Shown here piece by piece: positions 26,806-38,349 of a DNA stretch of 64,000 bases; the first letter of the stretch is position 1; every line of letters begins with the position of its first letter. The translations under genes were made by a program, and so were the position numbers. The notes beneath the pieces are model-generated. The model was given only the letters and a program-made list of their open reading frames with translations. It had not been told where the DNA came from and did not search any database. The stretch comes from Dicyema japonicum (taxonomy: Eukaryota; Dicyemida; Rhombozoa; Dicyemidae): the NCBI GenBank assembly GCA_011109175.1, contig RDEW01000005.1:1304324-1368323 (forward strand). Direction: 5' to 3'.

Positions 26806-27642
26806 ATTTATACGTCGAGGCAACGTGACTGGGATGATATTTACTCCAAGAATATCTTCGACGTGCTAAAGTCTGAGGCCAACCAGCATCGTCTTGCATG
26901 CCTCGTGTCCGCCGCCAACCATGGGAGCGGAGCGTGCTGGATGCACTCCCGTCTTCCTCCCTGGGGACCCTATTGGACGATGACTGTATTCGGATTGGAA
27001 TCGCACAACGCCTGGGAGCTGATGTTTGCGTCGAACACCAATGTCGCTGTGGAGGGATCGTCGATGCCAAAGGGCTGCACCCGCTCTCGTGCAAAAGGAG
27101 TGCGGGCAGAGCACCCCGCCATGCTGCTATGAACAACATTGTCTTGCGTGCTCTTGAAGCGGCAGGCTTCCCGGCAGTATTGGAACTGTGGGATTGGACC
27201 GCGGATGGAAAGACCGGATGGTTAACTATCTTTCCGTTCACTGAGGAAAATCGCTCGTATGGGACTGCACTGTTGTGGATTCTTTCTCGACTCGATGATG
27301 CTCAGCTCGGCGCAGTCTGCTGGATCGGCAGCCGATCTGGCCGAAAAAATCAAGATTAAAAAATATGGCGAAATTGGAGACCGCTACCGTTTTGTACCGG
27401 TAGCAATCGAGACGTCTGGTGCGGCTGGAAGTATTACAGCCTCTTCCTAAAGGAAATCGGGGGAAAATTAGCCCACCGCAAGAAAGACGTGCGGGAAGCG
27501 GTCTGGCTGAGGCAAAGAATTGGTATCGCAGTTATTCGCGGAAACGCTTACTCCGTGATGTCAGCAGCCGCTCTCCCCATAGTTAATAAATAATATTTTA
27601 TTGTTAATAAATTTTTGATTTAAAAAAAAAAAATTTATACGT
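26806..27642 (+). mobile_element. Family E retroelement copy with poly(A) and target duplication
   Basis: A 5'-truncated insertion (26816-27632) between copies of ATTTATACGT (26806-26815 and 27633-27642), ending in a run of A. Frames read LDALPSSSLGTLLDDDCIRI, QRLGADVCVEHQCRCGGIVD, KGLHPLSCKRSAGRAPRHAA, LRALEAAGFPAVLE, LVWDCTVVDSFST, RYRFVPVAIETSG, FLKEIGGKLA and WLRQRIGIAVIRGNAYSV, then stops. The CRCG...HPLSC pattern suggests a zinc site, and DG...WD.T may be a PD-(D/E)XK-like nuclease core; both are inference. From memory, similar blocks end RT-bearing proteins in corals and molluscs. Several indels disrupt this copy. Confidence 0.75.
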
Positions 27643-28211
27643 ATCTTATGAAAATTCCAATATTTCCCTATAATTCCACCTCGTCTATAACAGAAGCCTT
27701 TTTTGGAAGAGATGACAGCCACGGATGACATGGAGTTCTAAAGCATGGACGAGTTCAAATTGCAAGAACTAGTAGGATCACAAGTCAGAAGATGGATAGG
27801 ATGGTAGTTAATATGATTGTTGCTAATCTCATTTCTACCTTAGCAGTATGTCTTAGCAACCCATAATTGCTGTCATATTTTGATGATCTAAAGTTGGCAA
27901 AAGAAATCAGATTTGTTTTATCTAAATATTAATCTTAAAGGCAATAAAATATGTATTAAAATATGACAATCAAAAATTCACTTAATAATTGATCAAATAA
28001 AGATTAAAGGAACGAATGAAGCATTATCCACTTAAATCAATTTGATTTGTCTCACCCATTAGTGCAAATCTCATCACTGCAGGATATTTCAATATTCCCT
28101 TATGATTTGCTTAACAGACATTCAAATTTAAATTTCGACCTTTAAGTAACGCTGTCAATTAATGCCGTATTTTCGGAGATTATTTATTACGATTTACGCT
28201 AAATAAAAAAT
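27643..28211. other. No gene recognised
   Basis: AT-rich spacer upstream of the ephrin-like gene. I see no conserved frame. Confidence 0.4.
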
Positions 28212-28751
28212 ATGATAGGAAATGTATTAATTTGTTTGGTTTATGTCATCGAAGCAACTGAAATTCACAGAATATACTGGAGCACCATCGAATCAACGTA
28301 GAGATTCACTTTATCGGTAGATTGAGCATTGACGTTAGTTTTGAGTCGGCAATAAATATAATTTGCTCAAATTCTACAAATACTTCTATATATTATGTAT
28401 GTTTTACTATTTTATGATCAGATTGATAAAAACGCTCATTTGAGTTCACGATTGACCACTAATAATTCCCTGTTGCTGGTGAATTGCCCGGAACAACAAG
28501 ATGCTCTTCTTTACATTCTCAGAGAGTCACCAATCGATGGATGGCCAGATTTTAATTGCAATGAGCAACACTTCATTGTGAGTACTCCATATAACAAAAA
28601 AGACAGTAAAGTCCTCATTATTAATGTCAAGTGTCATCATTTAGGTATCTCAATTTATTTATCTTTAGTACAAAGTCTCCATTTTGAAAAATATTTGATT
28701 AAACTTATATTCGTTTTATTTTCCATAAAAATAACTTTCCACTATTTTTAA
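28212..28751 (+). CDS. Ephrin-like protein, probable GPI-anchored surface ligand
   Basis: Three short introns (28298-28320, 28397-28421, 28645-28668; 23-25 nt) join four exons into about 155 residues. The start MIGNVLICLVYVIEA is a signal peptide. The body reads HRIYWSTIES (ephrin-like start strand), LSIDVSFESAINIIC, LLLVNC, DGWPDFNC and IINVKCHHL, with exactly four cysteines after the signal, the number that forms the two ephrin disulfides. The last 20 residues are hydrophobic, as in a GPI signal or a tail anchor. Ephrins bind Eph receptor kinases at cell contacts. The similarity is remote and was judged by eye; another small cupredoxin-fold secreted protein is possible. Confidence 0.5.
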
Positions 28752-29975
28752 AAAATACCGCGCTAATATTGTCCCTCATAACTATCCTGGTGAGTCAAGG
28801 ATTCACACGCATGATTTGACATCAGTTTAATTGACCATCTTAGTTTGAATGATTTGGCAGATTTATGGTTTCCAAATTAGTTAAGGAGATTCTTAAATAA
28901 TTTTATCTAGAATTTCCAACTGTTAGTGTTGTAACAGTCTTTTTCGAGTCTCTCACAGAATGACGCATAATATTGATAGAACAAATGTATTATGTTAGAA
29001 CACCAATATCTTCATATTCTATTTAATGAGGTTTATTTAAGGACCACCACATCCATTATCTCCAAGTTTATACATTCATCACGATAGATTACTTTTAAAT
29101 TTATGCTAAGAATTTGTTTGGTTTCATTCATATTATATCAAATGCCTTCTCCAAATTTACTGTTATGTATAAATTGTGGAATTGAAAAAGTTTTCAAATT
29201 TGTTCACTGTTTGTGTAAACTAAATTTCCCAATGCGCCTTTTATACATCAATGATTATGTGACCCACGAGGGTAGATGCTAGAGAATATATTTCCTCAAC
29301 GTCTCAGCAAATTATAAACTACATTTCATAGAGAAACTGGTCGCACAGTTTAACTAAGAAGCATCTCTCAGTAACCAAGTTTCTAGTAATTTTCCCAATC
29401 AACACATGTATTTTTGGTGGTTTTGCAAATAATATCAGCCAGAGTTATGTTAAATGACAAGATGATGGGCTGAGATATCTCAATTTATTAATCATTAGTG
29501 GATGTACTTACAGTTTATAAATAGAATAAAAATATTCCAACTATGAATTTATAGTATCTACCGCAGCTCCATAACAGAATTTTGTGGGTTTCTGCGAATT
29601 AGAAGCATTCTGATTAAACTAAATGGATACCTTCTATCTGACACCAATGAGTTGCATAGATTCTTATTTTCTGATTGAGATCTTTGTGTATAAGTCTGGT
29701 TTTCTTAAGCTTTTAGCTAAATTTATGAGTGTTATTCTCATGATACCTCGTGGTCGTCGAAGAGGATGCCTAACTTTTTCGTTATAGGGCAGTAGCCATC
29801 AGTCTTTTCCTCCTCATTTTGCCTACGTTGACTATCAGAAACGATCCACTTTCTGTAAGAGATAAAGGGATTCTTTCAAAACTTTTCAGATTTTATTAAA
29901 ATGTTAAAATGAAGAAATATTAAAATTATATTAAAATTATTAATAAATTGTTAACATTAAATCATGCATTTGCAG
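28752..29975. other. No gene recognised; may hide 5' exons of CARM1
   Basis: About 1.2 kb of AT-rich sequence. I could not find the missing first exon(s) of CARM1, nor any repeat or RNA gene. Confidence 0.35.
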
Positions 29976-31539
29976 TTTCTGTGTGTTCTTTTGAACTAAA
30001 ATCTAAAAAATGTAAAAATTATGAAAACTCACTATTATTTCTTGACAAAACAACCATTAAAATTAAATCCAATGTGGAGGACCAAACAATAACTCTCATG
30101 GAATTATCGAAGGACTCAAATATAAGGAAGAATGATAACATACTTGTGCTTTTGGATGACCGGTGTAATATTACGTTGTATTTTCATAACTCTGTGGGTT
30201 TATTTAAGTTAATATTGATAGAATGTGATGAATTTGTTGATATTTTCGAAAAGACAGTCAATTCGCCTCAAAATCAAATGACTAACGAGACCCACTATTT
30301 TCAGGTCATTTGTATGATTACAGTAGTTTTATAGTCATTTGTCTCAGCAACAAAATATGATGTCTGATTATATAAGGACATCCACATACCAGGCTGCAAT
30401 CTACCAAAATATTGATGATTTCCGTGGAAAGGTGTTATTCGTTGTATTACCAAGGTTGTGTTGGATGTTGGTGCTGGTTCGGGGATTCTGTCCTTCTTTG
30501 CATGTCAAGCAGGGGCTAGCAAAGTATATGCTGTGGAGGCCAGTTCTATGGCTGAACACTGTAGTGTAATTATTATTAGTGATTTCAGACATTGGTTAGG
30601 GGAAATGGGTTAGAATCAGTAATAACTGTAATCCACGGGAAAATCGAGGAAATATCTCTGCCAGAGATGGTGGATGTTATAATATCAGAACCACTGGGGA
30701 TTATGCTGTTTAACGAACGGATGCTTGAATCTTACATTCATTCTAAAAAGTTTTTAAAGCAATCGGGGAGAATGTATCCCACTCAGGGAGACTTATATAT
30801 TTGTCCATTCTCTGATGAGGCATTATATATGGATAATGTTAATAAGTCCAGTTTTGGTGGATTATTTTATATATTGTAGGGAAAAACACAACTTTTATGG
30901 AGTGGATGTTAGTCACGTGTATGATAAGGCTGTTTGTGAGTATTTCAGACAGCCTATTGTGGTTTGATGTTATTTTTACTATTTGGAAACATTTGATGTG
31001 AGAATACTGTTGTCAAATCCTATCAAACATGAAACAAACTTTATTACGTCCAGTGAAAGTGACCTCCATGAGATTATAATCCCCTTACATTTCCAAATAA
31101 CACAAACAGCTCATGTACACGGTCTTGCCTTTTGGTTTGAGGCCGCATTCTTTGGCTCTCAGTTATTATTTTTATCACTTTAGAAAGACAATTTGGCTGT
31201 CGACTGCCCCGACACAACCCCCAACCCACTGGTATCAAGTCAAATGTCTTCTAGTGAAGCCTATATTTGCTCATTATGGACAGACTATTGTAGGAAAAGT
31301 TGTAATGAAAGTAAATGATCGGTTTGTAGTCTTTTTAATATATTAGTCAGAGTTATGATATTATTATGGATGTGAGACTTGATGGTGATCAAAATTCCGT
31401 TGTCTCTAATATTGACCTCAGAGATGCAACCTTTCGGAGTTATACAACACCTGTGATCCCACCAGGACATCATAACACTATTTCTCCTTCTGATCAATAT
31501 TGGGGACCTGTTCAGAATTCATACTACAGTTATCATTAA
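29976..31539 (+). CDS. CARM1: CARM1/PRMT4 arginine methyltransferase
   Basis: Asymmetric arginine methyltransferase for histone H3 and splicing or transcription factors, using S-adenosylmethionine. Exons give a divergent N-terminal PH-like part, then [32 protein letters not shown] (AdoMet motif I), [29 protein letters not shown] (double-E loop, both Glu present), [39 protein letters not shown] (THW loop) and QSYDI, with a short Tyr/Pro C-terminus. It lacks the long vertebrate activation tail. Introns: 30305-30326, 30432-30454, 30566-30588, 30857-30879, 30962-30985, 31162-31183 and 31322-31346. The donor region near 30853 seems one T short, and the intron at 30962 ends in TG instead of AG. The start codon was not located; the feature begins at the first supported exon. 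Confidence 0.9.
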
Positions 31540-32225
31540 CATTATTTGTAGATAAAACCAGTTATTCTTCTCATTGATTACTTTTGTTATTTGTTTTCAA
31601 TACTTTATTACTATTTATTCATTAACTCATTCGGTAATCCCTACTTTTGGGTTTACGCTGTCAGACTACAGAGACTCACACAACCAAAAAGGAAACAGGT
31701 GGAATTATAGAGATAATTTTATTGGAATTTTTTAGGGATTAGCCTTGCGGTTTGGATTCTTCATTCACTCAATTATACGAAAACAAACTAAGTACATTCT
31801 TGATTCCTAGACTCCCTCCTATCATTGTGTAACTGTTTTTTCCTCTTAAAATGAAGTGTTTCGCCTGTCATATTAGGTATAATAGTGGAAACATTACCAC
31901 AGAAAATGGCTGTTATTATAGCTGTTAACTAAATAATATAATAAAGGATAAGCATCTTGTGTCCACTAAATGAAACGATGGTTCTTCCAACATTGGTTAA
32001 ATCCTCACTAACTTGGAGGAGACCGGATGCGTCGCGGTTATCTTGTTGGAAACAACGTGCCGCGAGGTTCTAGCGAGTGGCTGTTTATGGTGGTTGAATC
32101 CACGAGCGCAGAAAGCGACTTTGACACGTGTCATCAACCTGTCAATCTAATTGATGCCTAATTATTAAAAAAAAGAATCATTATTTTTCTCAGATAATTC
32201 TTGATATTATTAGCATTTATTATTA
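31540..32225. other. No gene recognised
   Basis: AT-rich spacer between CARM1 and the Ginger-like element; no conserved frame or repeat identified. Confidence 0.4.
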
Positions 32226-33713
32226 TTTATTGTGGCGCTCCATGCAAGCTACACCGATTTTAGACGTTACACTTTGACCTTGTGGCATGACAGTTGATTT
32301 TGACGGTAACGTTTCATAAAAATCAATTTCAAATATCGTATTTAACTAAGTGTGGAGGAATAAAAAGCCACATAGTAATTGTTCACAAATGAAACTATAA
32401 TTTATTATTTTATATAAACCTATAAAAAGAAAAAAAAATAGAAATTATTCATTAAAACTCCTATCTTGACCCTAATCCAACCATACCCTCACCCCTAATT
32501 AAACCAATTATATCATAACCCTAACCATTTACTAATCCAAATCATAACCTAATCCTAACCATTTCCCAACCCTACCACTACCTTAACCGTAATTATATTT
32601 ATTAAGCTTTATTAACATAGGAGTTTAACCTCATTTTATAGTTTATTTAACCTTACAAATCAGGGGTTGCCTTTTTTTGAATTTTTGTGAAAAAAAGTAA
32701 ACACAACATGATGACAAAATTACAAAAAAAGGCGTAAAAATTTTAACTTGAGATTATTTTAATTTGTGATATCAACACATCTTTTTCGCATTCACAACTA
32801 TTCACTTTTACATACCCTTTTACTTCCATGAAATAGATTAAAAAGGGATTTTCTTCATGGAAGAAAAGCTTTGTTGTATGAAAAAGTTTTTTTTTGTAAC
32901 CAACGAGTCAACGTTTGGTTACAACGTTCTAAAACTTTTGTAAAATGTTAAATTTCTTTGCATAAAGAATTCACTAGTTCATTTTTAAACTCTTTCCCAT
33001 TGTCAGATTGTAAAATCTGAGGGGGTCCAAAACAATAAAAGATAGATCTTTAAGATGAACAAATAACAGTTGCTTCTTTTTGAGACGATTCGCTTTTTGC
33101 AAAACAAAATTTGAAATATACGTCAATAATATTAAATATATATTTAAAGCCATCATTGGCCTGGGACCATCGACTTAAATCCACCAAGTCATTTGAAATC
33201 TTTGAATCATAGGAATTGAGCATTTAAAGGTTGCTTTGTGCACATGCTGTGCATTCGGAACATACATCACGTATAATGGATCTTTGATGGTGAAATTGTC
33301 GCAAAAATTCTTTCAGTTTATTGATTCCATAATGATTGTCAAATGCTGTTTCATGCATTCTATCTTCATAGTTTGAATATCGTCCTGAGCAATAACACGT
33401 TTATGAGCGTTATTATTTGTAAAGAGTTTAGAATCTTCTAACAAAACAAAATTGGTTTTCTTAATAAACCGAAATTTTTGCATTCGTGTAAAATTATGGT
33501 TGATGCTTTTGCATTGTAGATATTGAAACAATATCATTGTACTCTTGGATAGTCCTGATCATATTTTTAATATACATCTTTCTTACACGGATAATTCGAT
33601 TTATGATAAATAGTGAATTTAATTGTGGTTAATTGATTTTAGATGTCCAAAAAAATCCAAGGTCAAAGTGTAACGCCTAAAATTGTGTAACCTGCATGGA
33701 GCGCCACATTTAT
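32226..33713 (-). mobile_element. Ginger-like DNA transposon with integrase-type transposase relic
   Basis: Element 32231-33708 (1478 bp) is bounded by inverted repeats of about 52 bp. Both begin TGTGGCGCTCCATGCA, have about five mismatches, and run to CGTTACACTTTGACC. A perfect 5-bp duplication TTTAT flanks it (32226-32230, 33709-33713). The minus strand encodes a decayed retroviral-type integrase: His/His and CSECTAC of the zinc domain (about 33250-33350), then NDLVDLSRW (first Asp), FNIIDVYFKF and GPPQILQSDNGKEF (second Asp) at 32970-33220. Stops interrupt it. TGT..ACA ends, long inverted repeats and a Gypsy-integrase-like transposase define the Ginger group of cut-and-paste transposons. 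Confidence 0.8.
32458..32590 (+). repeat. Degenerate CCCTAA-like tract
   Basis: Within the Ginger-like element lies about 130 bp rich in CCTAACC, ACCCTAA and CCCTACC units with irregular spacing, on the plus strand. It resembles a decayed telomere-type (TTAGGG) array or a C-rich simple repeat. Confidence 0.4.
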
Positions 33714-33742
33714 TTTATGGAATATTTAAATAATTTTTGTGG

Positions 33743-34008
33743 GCATAGCAAAATGGCTAGGGTCATGGGTTCGATTCTCGCTGCTGTTCATCTGGTGGAA
33801 GTTCCACGCATCTACGATGTTAAAAGGGCTTGACGAGTTACGCCGTCATCAGTGGAAATTCACTGCGGACCTGGATAGTTAAAAAGACATACACACAAGA
33901 AAAAAGAAAATAAAAAGTGAAGAGCATTCCTTAATTCTCCTCTACGATTAGTATAATAACTGTTCTTCACTTAAATAAAGTGTGTGTTCTGCATGAGCGA
34001 AACCCTAG
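33743..34008 (+). mobile_element. SINE-1, second copy lacking the LINE tail
   Basis: Aligns with 22664-22925: GCATAG...GGCTAGGG, box-B GGTTCGATTCTCGCTGC, GTTCCACGCATCTACGATG, GACGAGTTACGCCGTCATC, ACACACAAGAAAA and AATAAAGTGTGTG. The final TATGGCTCTCGTGAAA part is absent or unrecognisable. It begins about 30 bp beyond the Ginger-like element. No target duplication found. Confidence 0.75.
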
Positions 34009-34275
34009 GCATCTTAACAGATAACAGATAACATGATTTATTCGCAAAACCCCAACTAACTAAACAAGGTAAGAGCCATTAACTAAAGAGGAAAGCCAAG
34101 ATTTGGGGTCGTCTCTATCGGGGCACTCTCATGAGACACCGTATGTCTCTTCTCCGTAAAAAGCCCCAATTACAATGCGAGTTTCCACAAGCAATGTAAT
34201 AAATCACCAATTCTTCTCGTATTTCTTTCGTATTCGTCATCAATTTCAGATGCTAAATCCAATCCATGTGCTTCA

Positions 34276-35058
34276 ATTTAGTTTCGTTTATAATTAGAAC
34301 TTCCATCTGGATCGTGCTGGCTATAGCAACCAGCACTGAGGCCCGTTTCCGAAGAGAACGGGCATTAATCAGAGTTATCCTGACTACTTCTGGTTTTTTC
34401 GGTGGCTGCCCTCTCTTCTTAAGAGCACCACTCTCTTCTCTGTGTTGAAGCTTCTACTGTTTCTTTTTTAGAAGGTTTCTTATTATATGTCGTATTCCAG
34501 CCAGTCTGCCCATACATTCTAAACTCTGACTTTAATTTCTTATTCGTTCCAGTTTTGGAAACTTCACTTTCTCCATTATGGGCAGTTTCTCGTTTTAGAA
34601 ATAATTTTCCATTCGATTCTTTCCTTTTTTGGTCAATTTTGTTTTTCTTCGCAATGTTAGCTTCAACAGCCTTGGGCATCTTCCATAATTTAGTTTCGTT
34701 TATAATTAGAACTTCCATCTGGATCGTGCTGGCTATAGCAACCAGCACTGAGGCCCGTTTCCAAAGAGAACGGGCATTAATCAGGGTTATCCTGACTACT
34801 TCTGGTTTTTTTTCGGTGGCTGCCCTCTCTTCTCTATATTGAAGCTTCTACTGTTTCTTTTTTAGAATGTTTCTTATTATATGTCCTATTCCAGCCAGTT
34901 TTAATTTCTTATTCGTTCCAGTTTTGGAAACTTCACTTTCTCCATTATGGGCATTTTCTCGTTTTAGAGATAATTTTCCATTCGATTCTTTCCTTTTTGG
35001 TCAATTTTGTTTTTTTTTCGCTATGTTAGCTTCAACAGCCTTGGGATCTTCCATAATT
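34276..35058 (-). repeat. Tandem repeat of a LINE endonuclease start (period about 401 bp)
   Basis: Two full periods: 34276-34447 recurs at 34677-34848, and 34448-34676 recurs at 34849-35058 with about 95% identity by eye. On the minus strand each unit reads a lysine-rich linker (KPSKKETVEAST) and then RITLINARSLRKRASVLVAI and EVLIINETKL, the first strand and helix of an APE endonuclease. This is a local tandem duplication of a LINE ORF start, or a monomeric 5' region. Confidence 0.65.
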
Positions 35059-35569
35059 GGCAAACTCGATGAATTAACCACAATTCAAAGGACTTATTAT
35101 TGTTTGTAACCGAACACTGCGAAATTCTATGTGAATCAGAACAAACAAGCATCTTTCAACACATCTCCATTAGGTCTGAAGTATGTTTCTCAAACTCGTA
35201 GTATATTTCTTCATCTTGTAGCACCAATGGCACCACTTTTTCATTAGTGGGTCCCACACACCACTTTTTTCATTAGTGGGACCGCTATGTTAGCTTTAAC
35301 AGGTTTTCCTAGGCATCTTACGTGCTTAGTGCTTTTTATACCATACTAACAGCAAATAAAATATTATCCAGGCTAGCGAAATTTTCTCTTGCTTGTTATG
35401 TCACACCAGCGTTTGTTTGTTAAAAAATCAAGATGATATAATTTGTTGAGATCTTAACATTGATAATGAGGATGTCGATTTCCCAAGCATAGGAAGTATT
35501 GACTCAAAAGAAAGCGTAACATTTCATAATTAATGAGGGGAAATTATATCTGAAAAATGTAAATGGCTA

Positions 35570-36470
35570 CACAAGCTCGTAATTGTTTCCACGAATATAG
35601 AAAAAATGAAAATATTGCTCGGGAGATTCATGAGGACAATGCATAGTGGGCACAATGTCCAATGTTTTTACTAAAAACATCCAAAACAACTGAAAAACCA
35701 GATTCAACCATCCATGTGCAGGGGAAAAAATTATGCTTGTTTCTACATGCTGAAACATTTGGGTGTGAGTCTTTATTAATATGTAGGCAATGAACCTTCT
35801 TTATCAACTCTTATTTCAGTTTCACATTTTCTTTCAAATCCAACAGCATTCAACCAACTCAGAATTTTCATCTTTTGGTTCATAGTTTTAGGTCCACAAA
35901 CCAGAGTGGATAATCCATATTTAAAAGTATTCTCTCAAAGTCTAAAATAGACCATCAAGATGGCAGTGCATGCAGCAATGCAATCCGATGTAGGCTTATT
36001 GTTGTTAAAATTTTCAAATGATAACAGTGATGCCAGATTGTTTTTCTCAAACTGTTTTTTCCAAAATTTCAATTTCCACAAATAGCCTTTATTTTATGTG
36101 CAAGGTGATTAAATCTGATCTTTACATTGTAGCTTCAAGATAAGCTGATTCACTGTTGTATATCACTGAGATATAAAATTTTGGATTTAGACTTAAGTCC
36201 TTCCAAAAATTTATTAGATTTATCAGCTTGCTTCTTGGAACTGGAATGAGTCATTTTTGACTTGAGAAATATGATTTTGTTCCCATATATTCAATACTCT
36301 TTCTCAGACCTCTGGATAACCATGTTAAGCGATGAGTTTTAAAATTTTCATTTTGAAAAAAATTGTTCAAATATTCTGTCACTGAATAACTTTTGAAAAA
36401 GTTAATTGCATGCATGGCAATGTTAAGTGGTTCTTCCATATCTCCTCAATATTTTATCTGCCAAATGATG
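35570..36470 (-). mobile_element. hAT-type transposase relic
   Basis: Minus-strand pieces read NIAMHAINFFKSYSVTEYL and SRGLRKSIEYMGTKSYFSS, then in other frames LAHKIKAICGN and NNLASLLSF, and finally LSWLNAVGFERKCETEIRVD. The order (helical dimerisation region, long loop) recalls ZBED/SCAND3-type hAT transposases. Many stops and shifts. Confidence 0.35.
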
Positions 36471-36539
36471 TCTGTGGATAATACAGTGGATATATGTTAG
36501 GAGCAACTGATTTCATTCGACATTATGCCAATACGATTC

Positions 36540-38055
36540 ACAGATGTGGAGTGTAATTGACAGGATCTCTGTCATACTCTCTGTCATTCAACAAAATGCT
36601 GACTACGGTTATCAAAGCATAGACTATGGGCTTAGTAATGAAATGTCCAGATGAAGTTGAGAACTTCTACACGGAACTCGCGATGACCGTGGACGATATT
36701 CGTGCTTCCCTTTGTTTTTCTTGCCGGTGACTGAACGCAAAAGTTGGAACACGTTGTACGGACAAAACTTTATTGAAACCCACAGTAGAGGGAAGAAAAA
36801 TTCTAATGGTACTGGACTCGCAGGATTCTGCTGTGCATTTGCCCTCTTTCTGTGCAACACGGCATTCAAACTCCCGCAAGGCACATGACGACATGGGTGG
36901 ACAGAGAAAAAATCGGAATGGTGAGATAGTCCCGATTTACAATCAAATTGATTATATACTGTGTAAGCGTGAATTCAAGTGCATGCTTATGGACTCGCGA
37001 TCTGATGGAGGCACTAATCTACTGATGATCATAAAGCGGTCATCTCTCGCTTTAAACTAGGAAGAAGTCAAGGACTGATCAAGAGAAAACGAAACAAACA
37101 CAACTCTGGAAGATTGTCGGTGGAAAGTCTGAACACAAATATCGTAACCCATGGGAGTTTCGCTGACAAAGTGGACGTCTTCGTCTCAAAATTGGACATG
37201 AGAGGCCCACCATATCAGCGGTGCAATATCTAATGGACTTGGAAATATTGCCCGGTCACTATTGAATGATGTTTCAAGAAGGCCACAATTGGCTCGTCTA
37301 TATGATAAACAGATAGACCTGCTATCGAGAATACAAAAAAATTTGAGACTCCGGGCTGAGAATACAAAATGTCCATAAAAGAAAGCATTACTAAAATAAA
37401 CAAAGAACTCTATCTAGAGAACATAAAGAAAAAGAATACGTTTGCTCCGAAAGGACACTTGAACAGTCGAAGAGGAGGTCTAGGAACTTAGTTTTGGCCG
37501 AAAATGTTCAGAGCAATCCGGCTTTTAAACAGAGCTGATGAACCTATAGGATTGGATTGTGAATGACAGAATGAAAGACGAATAATAGACAAAAAAAGTT
37601 GCAGAGAATATTGCTGATCAGTTTAAATCTCTCTTCAGGAGTAACGACGAACGCATAACTAAATTTGTCGGACACCCCAGATCTTTGACTAAGCCAATTA
37701 CGGTGGTGGAGAAACAAACGGCTGTGCAAAAACTGAACAACAATAGGACTCCGAGCATTGACGGCATCAACTGGAAACTTCTGAAAACATTCACCGCTCT
37801 CACTGGCCTATCACATATGCAGCATGCTCAACGACATTTTTATGAGACACATGCCTGTCCCACTAGGACAGGGAATTCGGATACCATACAGAAACTAGGG
37901 AAGCCAATTGGACCGGTAAAATCTAATCTGTCTCTGGGTAAAAGTGGTTTTAAAAGAGGAGGATCCACGGCGGATATCGTATGGACACATAGATGGATGT
38001 GTGTCATGACGCAGAGATTCCAGAAAAGATTTAGTGTCTATCAGGTTTTCAAATT
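36540..38055 (+). mobile_element. LINE family B, endonuclease to RT start
   Basis: Reads VENFYTELAMTVDDI, LNAKVGT, FALFLCNTAFKLP, NQIDYILCKREFKCMLMDSR, then a linker, VEKQTAVQKLNNNRTPSIDG and SGFKRGGSTADIVWTHRW (RT domains 1-2). It stops at about 38055, where minus-strand sequence with integrase-like character begins. Degraded by frameshifts. Confidence 0.7.
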
Positions 38056-38059
38056 TTCC

Positions 38060-38300
38060 GTCTTTGAGGTATAATCGACCATCAATGACAATAAATTTCT
38101 CGGATTTTTTTATAAGTTTGTATTTCTCTTGTCTTGAAGATGTCTGTAGAAAATCACCATTTAGAATGTTCACTATGGATTGATATTCTATAATATTTTT
38201 GACAAAGCCTATTATTATCATATAAAGAGATAAACATTTATAGAGCACATGTTGAATATTTATGAATAACGGCAAAAGATATTATATATGTCCGACACGA
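38060..38300 (-). mobile_element. Possible second Ginger-like fragment
   Basis: The minus frame contains EKYKLIKKSEKFIVIDGRLY then LKDGKFENL, similar to the segment just before the zinc domain in Gypsy/Ginger integrases. The adjacent TGTGGCTTGACAG (about 38340) resembles TGTGGCATGACAG just inside the left repeat at 32281. Weak. Confidence 0.3.
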
Positions 38301-38349
38301 TTAAAAATGATCAAAGCCACATTTAGTATGACATTTGCCATGTGGCTTG

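Noticed and set aside
35220-35290. Short near-repeat around CACTTTTTCATTAGTGGG as a CRISPR-like or regulatory element
   Set aside because: Only two imperfect copies about 36 bp apart in non-coding sequence; a minor local duplication.
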